Shown piece by piece: positions 1 through 7,902 of a DNA stretch of 47,817 bases. Source of the DNA: Acidimicrobiia bacterium (GTDB lineage Bacteria > Actinomycetota > Acidimicrobiia > Spongiisociales > UBA4744); assembly GCA_029863625.1 (NCBI GenBank), contig JAOTUY010000018.1:1-47817 (forward strand). The letters run 5' to 3'. The notes under the pieces are model-generated. The model worked only from the letters and a program-made list of their open reading frames with translations. It searched no databases and was not told the origin of the DNA. Both the position numbers and the translations under genes were made by a program. Numbering within the stretch: position 1 is the first letter of the stretch; every line of letters begins with the position of its first letter.

Positions 1-597
1 CCCGTCGACGCCCATGTCGAGCCAGTAGTCGAGCACCTGGTACATGGCTTTGCGGACGGCCGGGTTGTCGTAGTTCAGGTCCGGTTGATGTGAGAAGAAC
101 CGATGCCAGTAGTAGGCGCGGGCCACGGGATCCCACGCCCAGTTCGAGGTCTCCGTGTCCGAGAAGATGATACGGGCCTCGGGATAGCGATCCGGGGTGT
201 CGCCCCACACGTAGAAATCTCGTTCAACCGACCCCGGCTCGGCCCGCCTGGCCCGCTGGAACCAGGGATGCTGGTCGGAAGTGTGATTGACGACCAGCTC
301 CGTGATCACTCGCAGACCCCGGCGGTGGGCTTCGCGTAGGAAACGGCGGAAATCCCGGGTCGTTCCGTAGGCAGGATGGACGGAGTTGTAATCGGCGATG
401 TCGTAGCCGTCGTCTCGACGCGGCGATGGGTAGAAGGGGAGCAGCCAAATGGCAGTAATGCCCAGATCCCGGAAGTAGTCCAGCTTCTCCGTCAAGCCGC
501 GGAAGTCGCCGGTCCCGTCTCCGTTCGAATCCCGGAAGGCCCGGACGTGGACTTCGTAGATGATCGCGTCTTTGTACCAATCGGCGGTGGTAGTCAC
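1..597 (-). CDS. treS: trehalose synthase (TreS), 5' part only
   Basis: The reading frame runs off the left edge, leaving about 199 N-terminal residues of a GH13-family enzyme. Family knowledge: TreS interconverts maltose and trehalose in the cytoplasm. Seen: an opening [19 protein letters not shown] stretch, the GH13 region with YDIADY, the [10 protein letters not shown] block, and the [16 protein letters not shown] and [15 protein letters not shown] stretches that characterise TreS rather than other alpha-amylases. The catalytic Asp/Glu region lies outside the window. I chose GTG at 597, which is preceded by CAGGA. An in-frame ATG at 630 would add 11 residues but has no visible ribosome binding site. 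The amylase family is very secure; TreS over a related GH13 enzyme is likely. Confidence 0.88.
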   Translation of the reverse strand, partial: MTTTADWYKDAIIYEVHVRAFRDSNGDGTGDFRGLTEKLDYFRDLGITAIWLLPFYPSPRRDDGYDIADYNSVHPAYGTTRDFRRFLREAHRRGLRVITELVVNHTSDQHPWFQRARRAEPGSVERDFYVWGDTPDRYPEARIIFSDTETSNWAWDPVARAYYWHRFFSHQPDLNYDNPAVRKAMYQVLDYWLDMGVDG

Positions 598-663
598 AGT
601 CCTGATGCTAGGGGTGAGATGGTTCCGCATTGACGATCTGATGCTCGGCGCCGGTCAAGATCT

Positions 664-1311
664 CTAGCCGGCCCCCAACTGCTGCTGCAGCACGGAGATC
701 TCTTCATCGAGGACTTGGACCAATCGGGCCAAGCGTTCATCGGGCGGTTCGATACTGAGAAGCTCCTGTGCGTCAAGGGGAGACACAGGGGCCAGGGTGC
801 ACAGCTGTTGTACGGCAACGTCCACCTCATCAGAAACTTGAAAAGAGGTATCCCCAATGTCGTAGCCGGCTTCAGACATCAAGGCGAGGACGCGCCGCAG
901 CTTCTGCTCCGTTTCCACCAGCGGCAGCATCATTCCTTTCTCGACGTGATCGTCGAGCTCATCCACCTGGGCGCGGGGGTAGGGATCATCGGGGAGCCAG
1001 CGCGCAATCTCGAACCGGCGCGTCCCGACTGCCAGAACCAACCGGTGGCCGTCCTCAAGATCGGCGATTCCGGCGATGTGTGCAATGGTGCCCTTGGAGA
1101 ACCGGGTATCACCTCCTCCGACCTCCGAGCCCCGCTCGATCAACACGACGCCAAATCTGCCGTCTCCGTTCAAGCAGTCGTCGACAAGCGACTGGTAGCG
1201 CGGCTCGAAGACACGGAGCGGGAGGACCGCGTGTGGGAAGAGCACAGATCCGAGGGGGAAAATAGGCATTTCATAGGACATGGGCGGAATGCTACGCGCA
1301 ACCCGGCTCAA
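664..1311 (-). CDS. LON substrate-binding domain protein
   Basis: A 215-residue protein made almost entirely of the N-terminal LON substrate-binding domain, without the AAA+ ATPase or Ser-Lys protease of Lon. Seen: MPIFPLGSVLFPHAVLPLRVFEPRY followed by DGRFGVVLI, typical of stand-alone LON-domain proteins. Its substrate is unknown. The TTG at 1311 overlaps the stop codon of the upstream DUF6941 gene in a TTGA arrangement, suggesting translational coupling. An internal ATG at 1281, directly before the conserved domain, is an alternative start. A C-terminal helix rich in Leu and Gln follows the domain. The domain call is firm; the start is uncertain. Confidence 0.85.
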   Translation of the reverse strand: MSRVARSIPPMSYEMPIFPLGSVLFPHAVLPLRVFEPRYQSLVDDCLNGDGRFGVVLIERGSEVGGGDTRFSKGTIAHIAGIADLEDGHRLVLAVGTRRFEIARWLPDDPYPRAQVDELDDHVEKGMMLPLVETEQKLRRVLALMSEAGYDIGDTSFQVSDEVDVAVQQLCTLAPVSPLDAQELLSIEPPDERLARLVQVLDEEISVLQQQLGAG

Positions 1312-1769
1312 GCCTGCTCAGTCGGGCTTCTGGCGAGCACTCGAAAGCGAACTCGCTTCCGCTCGTCTCCGTCGATGAGCACCCGGAAAGCAAACCCGCC
1401 CGGCTTTGGGAACACGAGACCGTTGAACGTCATCGTACGAACGAACCCGACATCGCTGCCATCGGGCAGGCCGGACGGTCGCGCCACGCGGAAGTTCTGA
1501 ACCGGCCTGCGTTCCCCGAAGAGGCTCTTGCCATCCTCGTCCACCAGATCGACCGACAGCGTGAGCTCTTCATCGGTTTTTGTCCACGGGACCCGGATCC
1601 TCAGCCCGAGCCCGAGCGTGTGATGACGGGCCGGGAATTGGCGCACAAAAATGGTGTCCCACCCACCTCCCAGGACGTAGATCTTGCCGGCCGAGGCGTG
1701 AACTCCATCGGCCAGGATGGCGAAGTCGATCTCGGGGGCGGGCAGAAGATCGTCGGCCTGGAAGTCCAT
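1308..1769 (-). CDS. DUF6941 family protein
   Basis: A 153-residue protein resembling DUF6941, a beta-rich family of unknown function common in actinobacteria. Seen: PEIDFAILADGVHASAGKIYVLGGGW near the N-terminus, an LRIRVPW strand, and LSVDLVDEDGKSLF and FRVLIDG strands. The ATG at 1769 was chosen because family homology begins immediately after it; the frame stays open upstream to 1871 but that extension looks non-homologous. It forms a two-gene minus-strand unit with the LON-domain gene. No signal peptide or membrane segment is visible, so it is probably cytoplasmic. The family call is from recollection of its sequence pattern. Confidence 0.7.
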   Translation of the reverse strand: MDFQADDLLPAPEIDFAILADGVHASAGKIYVLGGGWDTIFVRQFPARHHTLGLGLRIRVPWTKTDEELTLSVDLVDEDGKSLFGERRPVQNFRVARPSGLPDGSDVGFVRTMTFNGLVFPKPGGFAFRVLIDGDERKRVRFRVLARSPTEQA

Positions 1770-1890
1770 AGAGCTCACTCTAGAAAGGTTCCCGGCTTCC
1801 AGCTGCCAGCCCGCTTCGCTCCCAGCTTCGAGCAGAAACCCGACATGCCTTGGTCGCTGGTTGGCGCTCATTGCTTTGGGCTAGGTTCCG

Positions 1891-2802
1891 TTGGTGGGTT
1901 CAGTCATCTCTGTCGAGCATCTGCGCAAAACGTACGGGTCGTTTGTGGCGGTCGACGACATCTCCTTCGAGGTCGAGGAGGGCGAGATCTTCGGCCTCCT
2001 CGGACCCAACGGAGCCGGCAAGACAACCAGTGTTGAGATCACTCAGGGCCTGCGGGTGCCTGATGGAGGAGATATCAGAGTTCTCGGTCTCGATCCCCGC
2101 ACCCAGGCGACCCAACTTCGCCGGCTGGTCGGTTCACAACTCCAAGAGTCCGCACTACCGGGCCGGCTGAAGGTTTGGGAAGCGCTTGATCTGTTTGCCT
2201 CCCTTGTGCCGGGCGGACCCGAATGGCGAGAGGTGATGGAGCGGTGGAGCCTGACGGAAAAGGCCTCCGCTTCATTCTCCAGTTTGTCGGGAGGTCAACG
2301 TCAGCGGCTGCTCGTGGCCCTGGCGGTCGTCAACGAACCGCGAGTGGTGTTCCTCGACGAGATGACGACCGGGCTCGATCCGGCGGCCCGCCGTGCCACC
2401 TGGCAACTCATTGAGGCGGTTCGGGACGGCGGGGCGACTCTCGTGCTGGTCACCCATTTCATGGACGAAGCCGAGCAACTCTGTGACCGTTTGGCAATCG
2501 TTGATGGAGGTCGAGTGGTCGCCGGCGGCAGCCCCCAGAGCCTGATTGCTGAGTATGGAGGAGATCTTCAAGTCAACTTCAGCACCGACCGGCCTGATGT
2601 GTCCTTTCTTGAAGCCATCGAGTGGGTGGACTCCGTCTCGCGCCGAGGTCCGCACGTGGTTGTGGTCGGTCGCGGCCCGGTCTTGGCGCTGGTCGGCGCC
2701 GAATTGGTCCGCAATGGGATCGTACCAACCGATCTGCGCGTCCAACAGGCAACGCTCGAGGACGTGTTCCTTCGGTTGACCGGACGGGGGCTGGGGGAAT
2801 GA
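1891..2802 (+). CDS. ABC transporter ATP-binding protein
   Basis: A 303-residue ATPase of the ABC-2/drug-export type. Seen: Walker A GPNGAGKTT, signature LSGGQRQRL, Walker B VVFLDEMTTGLD with catalytic Glu, and H-loop LVTHFMDEAEQL. A C-terminal regulatory extension of about 80 residues is typical of CcmA/DrrA-type subunits. It pairs with the permease starting eight bases downstream. TTG at 1891 or GTG at 1894 could start translation; both follow an AGG. The substrate cannot be read from sequence; drug, lipid or polysaccharide export are all possible. Confidence 0.9.
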   Translation: MVGSVISVEHLRKTYGSFVAVDDISFEVEEGEIFGLLGPNGAGKTTSVEITQGLRVPDGGDIRVLGLDPRTQATQLRRLVGSQLQESALPGRLKVWEALDLFASLVPGGPEWREVMERWSLTEKASASFSSLSGGQRQRLLVALAVVNEPRVVFLDEMTTGLDPAARRATWQLIEAVRDGGATLVLVTHFMDEAEQLCDRLAIVDGGRVVAGGSPQSLIAEYGGDLQVNFSTDRPDVSFLEAIEWVDSVSRRGPHVVVVGRGPVLALVGAELVRNGIVPTDLRVQQATLEDVFLRLTGRGLGE

Positions 2803-2809
2803 GAAAGAA

Positions 2810-3568
2810 ATGACCTCGCTACTCAAGATGACGTGGGTGGAGACCAAGCTCTTTCTGCGCGAACCGGTGACCGTGTTGTTCACGTTCGCTCTCCCGCTCA
2901 TGGTCCTGTATGTCCTCGGAGGCGTGTTCGGCAACGAGGGCGATACCGGCGGCAATGGGGGTTTTGTCGTCTACGGCGGGTACGGGCCCACCAACTGGTA
3001 TACGCCGGCCTATGTTGGCCTGGCAATCGCGGGCGTTGCGATGATCGGCGTGCCGGCCCACATTGCCGAGTATCGGGAGCGGGGAGTGTTGCGCCGGCTG
3101 CGAGCGTCCTCGGTGTCTCGTACTGGGTTCTTGAGCGCGCAGCTGATTGTCTCCTTTTTCATTGCTGCGATCGGCAGCGTTCTGCTGCTGGCAGTCGCCT
3201 TTCCCTCGACCGAGGTCGACACCCCCGTGTCGGCCGGCCTCTTCCTGATCGCTTTTGTGCTTGGAGCGGTCTGTTTCTCCGCTTTCGGGATCTTGGTGGG
3301 GACGGTGCTTCCCACCGCCCGGGCTGCTCAGTCGGCCGGTTTGCTTCTGTGGTTTCTCTTCATGTTCGTTTCGGGCGCCGGACCGCCCCCAGAGGTATTA
3401 CCCGAATCCCTGGCCGCCATTGGCGAATACGCCCCTCTGACGCCGGTCATAAAGATGTTGCAAGAGCCCTGGTTGAGCGGCGAATGGGCAGTTGGGCCCT
3501 CGGTGGCCGTGCTGGCGATCGGGGTCGTCTCGGCGGGAGCCGCGTACTTCCTGTTCAAGTGGGAATGA
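2810..3568 (+). CDS. ABC-2 type transporter permease
   Basis: A 252-residue membrane protein with six predicted hydrophobic segments, matching the ABC-2 permease fold. Seen: an N-terminal LFLREPVTVLFTFALPL segment, the conserved region YRERGVLRRLRASSVSR between transmembrane segments 2 and 3, and a GPPPEVLPESL loop before the last segment, as in DrrB/YadH-like permeases. The ATG follows AGAAAG closely after the ATPase stop, so the two are one operon. It would form the membrane channel of the exporter. Its 3' end is convergent with the beta-propeller lipoprotein, and a heptad repeat lies in the junction. Confidence 0.88.
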   Translation: MTSLLKMTWVETKLFLREPVTVLFTFALPLMVLYVLGGVFGNEGDTGGNGGFVVYGGYGPTNWYTPAYVGLAIAGVAMIGVPAHIAEYRERGVLRRLRASSVSRTGFLSAQLIVSFFIAAIGSVLLLAVAFPSTEVDTPVSAGLFLIAFVLGAVCFSAFGILVGTVLPTARAAQSAGLLLWFLFMFVSGAGPPPEVLPESLAAIGEYAPLTPVIKMLQEPWLSGEWAVGPSVAVLAIGVVSAGAAYFLFKWE

Positions 3569-3575
3569 GGCGGCG

Positions 3576-3600
3576 CTCGCAGCTCGCAACTCACTTCTCG
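3576..3600. repeat. degenerate heptad array (convergent junction)
   Basis: Between the permease and lipoprotein stops the sequence has a period of seven: CTCGCAG, CTCGCAA, CTCACTT. Read on the minus strand, the array starts at the lipoprotein TGA as TGAGTTG, CGAGCTG, CGAGCGC. The unit resembles those at 34520 and 37553. Confidence 0.55.
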
Positions 3601-5120
3601 CCGAAGGCGTAAAACCTTCCATCACGCGACCCGACGAAGATGGTTCCTTTCCAGACGGCCGGGGTGCTTTCGATGCAACCGGATGCGTGGTCGTACTGCC
3701 AGAGCCGTTGCGGCTCTGCCGGGTCGGCGAGCGAATAGGCCCGCAATCCGCCGCCCGTCTCGCAATTGACGGAGACCACCAAGGTTTTGTCGACAATGAC
3801 CGGCGACGACCAGGCGTGAAAGCCAATCTCATCCCGCCAAAGCACCTGCCCGGTTTCGGTATCGACCGCCAGGAGTTCGCCGGGATGAGTCGATGCGTAA
3901 AGCACTCCGTCCCCCAGGGCCGGGGTAGCCCAGAGCCCGCCATCCCCCGGACCGCGCGGTGGGACGGGAACGCCCCACACGAAGGGATCGGCAGCGTAGG
4001 GATCGAGTTTGATCAACTGGCCGAGCTCGGCCGAACGCTCGTTGAACCGCTCCAATTCAGCCGCGATATACAGCATGCCTTCCCCGTCAATAGTGATCGT
4101 GGCGTCGACGTCATCGCCTACCCAATAGTCGAAGACGACGGGGGCTTGGCCGGCCGCTATCTCGGACAAGTCCAACCCTACGATTCTTCCCCCCGAATTC
4201 GCGAAGTACACCCGGTTGTCGAAGACTGCCGGCGAGTTTTCGATCGAAACATTGCTGCCAACGCGGGAGATCAGGTCGTCTGTGTATCCAGGGACCTCAA
4301 TCAGGCGCTCCGGCTGGACGGTCACGAATCCCGCTGCGTCGTAGCCCCGGTTGAGTTTGATGATGAAGAACCAGGAATTCTCACCACCCTCGAGGAGCAA
4401 GTCGTCGAGGACTACGGGGTTGCCATCCCAATCGTTGTTCCAGATTCCGCGCACAGCGGACGCATCGAGGTCCCACAGCAAATCCGGTTCCGGACGGTCC
4501 AGAGCAACGATCCGTAGTTTGTTGTCTCGCGAGCCGAAGTAGAGCAGCGGGAACCCGTCCGGATCGAGGGAAACCGAGCCCTTGATGAGATCGCCGGTGA
4601 CGAATGGCGCTCTGGTCGGCAAACCGGTCGAACCATCCAGGAAATGGACCTTCTTGTCGTAGGCCCCGAAGATGACTTCGGTCACCCCGTCGGTACGTTC
4701 GTACACTACCGGTTGTCCGGTCCACCCCGTCCCGCACCAGACAGTGCTCGTCCCGGCAACGTTCGAGCGGCTGCACAATGAGTCACCGGCCGGGTAGCTC
4801 CACAGCACATCTGGATTTGTGGGCACCGGCGGTTCGCCGTAGTACGTCCGGGTGGGGTTGCCGCGAAACATCGTCAGCCCACGAACCGAACCCCAGGCTT
4901 GCCCGACGGTCCATCCGGGAACGGTGCCGGCTTCTCGCACGGGGATCGTGGTGGTTGTACTCGAAACGGTTGAGCTCGTGGTTGGGGCCGCAGATTCTGT
5001 CGTGTTGATGAGGGAGACGGTCGTGGTTGGTGCGATCGCATCGGTGCCGGCACCGAGCCACGAAGTGCACGAGGCCAGGCCTACCGCCACCATGAGCCAG
5101 AGTGCTGAAGACCGTCGCAT
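3591..5120 (-). CDS. PQQ-like beta-propeller lipoprotein
   Basis: A 509-residue exported lipoprotein. Seen: signal peptide MRRSSALWLMVAVGLASC with lipobox LASC (Cys18), then a Thr/Ser-rich linker of about 40 residues, then repeated propeller blades with PVVYERTDG, VIFGAYDKKVHFLDGSTG, LYFGSRDNKLRIVALD, VYFANSGGRIVGLDL, VLYASTHPGELLAVDTETG and IFVGSRDGRFYAFG. These match PQQ/BamB-like propeller repeats. It would be anchored on the outer face of the cytoplasmic membrane. Ligand and partners are unknown; a quinoprotein enzyme is not implied because catalytic dehydrogenase motifs are not evident. ATG at 5120 is chosen for the signal peptide; the longer frame to 5204 would overlap the divergent gene. 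Confidence 0.8.
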   Translation of the reverse strand: MRRSSALWLMVAVGLASCTSWLGAGTDAIAPTTTVSLINTTESAAPTTSSTVSSTTTTIPVREAGTVPGWTVGQAWGSVRGLTMFRGNPTRTYYGEPPVPTNPDVLWSYPAGDSLCSRSNVAGTSTVWCGTGWTGQPVVYERTDGVTEVIFGAYDKKVHFLDGSTGLPTRAPFVTGDLIKGSVSLDPDGFPLLYFGSRDNKLRIVALDRPEPDLLWDLDASAVRGIWNNDWDGNPVVLDDLLLEGGENSWFFIIKLNRGYDAAGFVTVQPERLIEVPGYTDDLISRVGSNVSIENSPAVFDNRVYFANSGGRIVGLDLSEIAAGQAPVVFDYWVGDDVDATITIDGEGMLYIAAELERFNERSAELGQLIKLDPYAADPFVWGVPVPPRGPGDGGLWATPALGDGVLYASTHPGELLAVDTETGQVLWRDEIGFHAWSSPVIVDKTLVVSVNCETGGGLRAYSLADPAEPQRLWQYDHASGCIESTPAVWKGTIFVGSRDGRFYAFGEK

Positions 5121-5188
5121 CCGCGCCAGTGTACGAAGAACCCGTTTGGGAGCGACGCAAGTCCGTTCGCCATCGGTCCTAATCTGAG

Positions 5189-6136
5189 GTGATGGCGCCT
5201 GCACGGATCTTCGATCGGATCAGGGAGATACCGGTTGTCAAGTTCTGGGTGCGGTTCAGCGCCGCAGGCCCGGGCGTACTGGCCGGGGCTATCGCCTACA
5301 ACATCATCTTCGCTCTGGTTCCCGGGGCGGTGGTTTTGCTCACCGCCGCCTCATTCCTGGGGAGGACCAACCAAGCGCAAGCGGAAACGGTTCGGGTCAT
5401 CTCGTTGATCGCTCCGGTAGAGGTTGCCGAGTTCATCGGCACGGCGCTCGTGGACGCATCCGGCATCGTCGCCGACCGCGAAGGCCTCGTCATCGTGCTG
5501 GGCGCCATCCTGGCTCTCTGGTTCGGCTCGCGCGGAGTGCTCACGATCATGCGCGTGCTTACCAGAGTCGAGGGAATCGATGAAGATCGGTCGTGGTGGG
5601 AAACCCGGCTCATTGCCACCGGGCTCACCGTCGCCGTTGGTCTCACCCTGGCGCTCTCACTCGTGCTGATCATCGCCGGACGGGCCATCCGTGACTGGCT
5701 CCAGGAGATCACGAACCTGGCCTGGCCGGTTGATCTGTGGGCAGCATTACGGATTCCCGTGGCATCGCTCAGCCTGTTGGGGTTTTTCTGGCTGCTCTAC
5801 CGGTTTGGGCCGCCGCGCCGTCTCCCGGGTACCTGGCTGGCAGCCTTCATGGCGACCGGAGGAATGGTCGGGTTCTCACTCGGCCTGCAGTACTACCTCA
5901 ATACTGCGGGCGGCCTTGGGCCGACCTACGCCACCTTTGGAGCGGTTGGTTTGCTGCTCTTGTGGCTGTATGTCGTCTCGTATCTGATCATTGTCTCCGG
6001 CTCGGTAGCGGCCGCCGCAGCGCGGCGGCGGCTCGTACGGAAGTCTGGTCAGGCAGCCGACACCACCGAGCAAATGAAGCTCGGACTCGAGACGCTCGAA
6101 CAGGAAGCAGTCGGACGCCGGAGAGAGGTGAGGTGA
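5189..6136 (+). CDS. YihY/virulence factor BrkB family membrane protein
   Basis: A 315-residue integral membrane protein of the YihY/BrkB (UPF0761) family. Seen: AGAIAYNIIFALVPGAVVLL in the first segment, the LWFGSRGVLTIMRVLTRVEGIDEDRSWW region, and the conserved FATFGAVGLLLLWLYVVSYLIIVSG-like stretch near the C-terminus (here YATFGAVG). Six hydrophobic segments are visible. Function in this family is poorly defined; envelope integrity or transport have been suggested. GTG at 5189 and ATG at 5192 are adjacent candidate starts after TGAGG. The stop overlaps the next gene start as GTGA, so it is likely co-translated with the ABC exporter. Confidence 0.85.
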   Translation: MMAPARIFDRIREIPVVKFWVRFSAAGPGVLAGAIAYNIIFALVPGAVVLLTAASFLGRTNQAQAETVRVISLIAPVEVAEFIGTALVDASGIVADREGLVIVLGAILALWFGSRGVLTIMRVLTRVEGIDEDRSWWETRLIATGLTVAVGLTLALSLVLIIAGRAIRDWLQEITNLAWPVDLWAALRIPVASLSLLGFFWLLYRFGPPRRLPGTWLAAFMATGGMVGFSLGLQYYLNTAGGLGPTYATFGAVGLLLLWLYVVSYLIIVSGSVAAAAARRRLVRKSGQAADTTEQMKLGLETLEQEAVGRRREVR

Positions 6137-7902
6137 CGACGACGCTGCGAGATCCGGCGGTGCGATCCGGGTTGCGGTTGCTGGGCCGGACCCTCCTCCA
6201 ATACCGGCGGGAATCAATGTTCAGCGTCGCCAGCGCATTGCTCTGGATGACGGTGGTGGTGCTGACTCCATACCTCACCAAACTGGTGATCGATCGGGCG
6301 ATCGATGGGGAAAAGCGCGAGATGTTGCTCCCGCTGGTCGGGTTGGTGGTTGCGGCCGGCGTGCTCAAGGCCGTAGGGATTGGGGGACGTCGGTTTTTCG
6401 CGTTCTCGTTGTCATACCGGGCAGAGACGGATCTCCGCAACAGGATCTTCGAGCATCTGCAACGGCTGGCTTTCTCGTTTCATGACCGGGTGCCGACCGG
6501 CGAATTGTTGGCCCGTTCATCGAGCGATCTTTCCCAGGTGCGCTTGATCTTCGCGATGCTGCCCATCTCTACTGCCAACCTCGTCATGTTCGTAGTGGTT
6601 GTGATCGTTTTGGTGGCGCTCGACCCGGTATTGGGCCTTCTGTCGGCGTTGACCGTGCCTGCCTTGCTGTTTCTGGCGAATCGTTACGCTCGCCGGGTTC
6701 TGAAGGTTTCTTGGGACGTCCAGCAGCGACTTGCCGACCTCTCCAACGTGGTCGAAGAAGTCGTTGCTGGGGTCCGGGTGGTCAAGTCGTACGGACAAGA
6801 AGACCAGGAGGTAGGAAGGCTCAGCCGGGCTGCCAACCGTATCTTCACCCGCACCATGGACATGCTCCGACTGCGCTCGATCTATGTCCCACTTTTTGAG
6901 CTGATCCCGGCCGTCGCCACAGTACTGGTGGTCTTGGTCGGTGGCCGGCGCGTGGTCGAAGGCTCGATGACCCTGGGCGATTTTGTCGCTTTCACCCAGT
7001 ATCTGGTCGCCCTCCAATTCCCATTGCGTATCACCGGTTGGTTCTTCGCCGAGTTGCCTCGGGCGGCCGCCTCGGCTGCCCGGGTGACCGACCTCCTGCG
7101 GACCGCCCCCGATATCAGGGACTTGGACGGCGCCACGAGCCTTCCGGATGGCCCCGGCGATGTCCGCCTGACTGATGTGTCGTTTTCCTATCCGGATGGG
7201 CCGCCGGTACTGGACGGCGTCGACCTGCATATCCCCGGGGGATCCTCCGTGGCGCTGGTTGGGTCGACCGGTTCCGGCAAGACGACCCTCGCCTATCTGT
7301 TGCCGCGTTTCTATGACCCAAGCAACGGATCGGTGCGCATTGACGGCATCGACATCACCGGAGTACTGATCGACGACCTCCGGAGCGAGGTCGCAGTGGT
7401 GTTCGAAGAGACCTTCTTGTTCTCTGCGACCATCGGCGAGAACATTGCCTTTGGGAACCCGGACGCAACGGAAGAGCAGGTTCGCCTGGCTGCCCGACTC
7501 GCCCAGGCCCATGAGTTCATCGCCGATCTGGAAGATGGATATGAAACCGTGGTGGGGGAGCGGGGCTACAGCATGTCGGGTGGCCAGCGACAGCGCATCG
7601 CCCTGGCCAGAGCAATTCTCCGTGATCCGCGGATTCTGATTCTCGACGATGCCACTTCGTCTGTTGACGCAATAACGGAAGGAGAAATCCGGGCGGCACT
7701 GGAGCAAGTGATGGAGGGGCGGACGACCATCATTATTGCCCATCGGACCTCAACCCTGACGCTGGCGGATCGGGTCATCCTCCTCGACGACGGCAAGGTG
7801 GTTGCCTCCGGCCCCCATGAAGAGCTGTTGGCCAGCGTCCCCCGCTATCGAGAGGTCCTCGCCGAGAGCGGGGTGTTCCCCGCCGACGAGGGGGCGCCAT
7901 GA
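6133..7902 (+). CDS. ABC exporter half-transporter A (degenerate ATP site)
   Basis: A 589-residue fusion of a six-helix exporter domain (about residues 15-320) and an ATPase domain. Seen: Walker A GSTGSGKTT, signature MSGGQRQRI, Walker B ILILDDATS and H-loop IIIAHRTST. The residue after Walker B is Asp where the catalytic Glu is expected, and the Q-loop reads VVFEETFLF with Glu for Gln. This is the pattern of the non-hydrolysing half in heterodimeric exporters of the BmrC/TM287 kind. GTG at 6133 is favoured: it overlaps the preceding stop as GTGA and follows GGTGAGG-like sequence. It overlaps the next half-transporter as ATGA. Substrate unknown. Confidence 0.9.
   Translation: MTTTLRDPAVRSGLRLLGRTLLQYRRESMFSVASALLWMTVVVLTPYLTKLVIDRAIDGEKREMLLPLVGLVVAAGVLKAVGIGGRRFFAFSLSYRAETDLRNRIFEHLQRLAFSFHDRVPTGELLARSSSDLSQVRLIFAMLPISTANLVMFVVVVIVLVALDPVLGLLSALTVPALLFLANRYARRVLKVSWDVQQRLADLSNVVEEVVAGVRVVKSYGQEDQEVGRLSRAANRIFTRTMDMLRLRSIYVPLFELIPAVATVLVVLVGGRRVVEGSMTLGDFVAFTQYLVALQFPLRITGWFFAELPRAAASAARVTDLLRTAPDIRDLDGATSLPDGPGDVRLTDVSFSYPDGPPVLDGVDLHIPGGSSVALVGSTGSGKTTLAYLLPRFYDPSNGSVRIDGIDITGVLIDDLRSEVAVVFEETFLFSATIGENIAFGNPDATEEQVRLAARLAQAHEFIADLEDGYETVVGERGYSMSGGQRQRIALARAILRDPRILILDDATSSVDAITEGEIRAALEQVMEGRTTIIIAHRTSTLTLADRVILLDDGKVVASGPHEELLASVPRYREVLAESGVFPADEGAP

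Noticed and set aside
5737..6132. In-frame extension upstream of ABC half A
   Set aside because: It overlaps the well supported YihY gene in another frame; the GTG at 6133 gives the expected N-terminus and a GTGA overlap.
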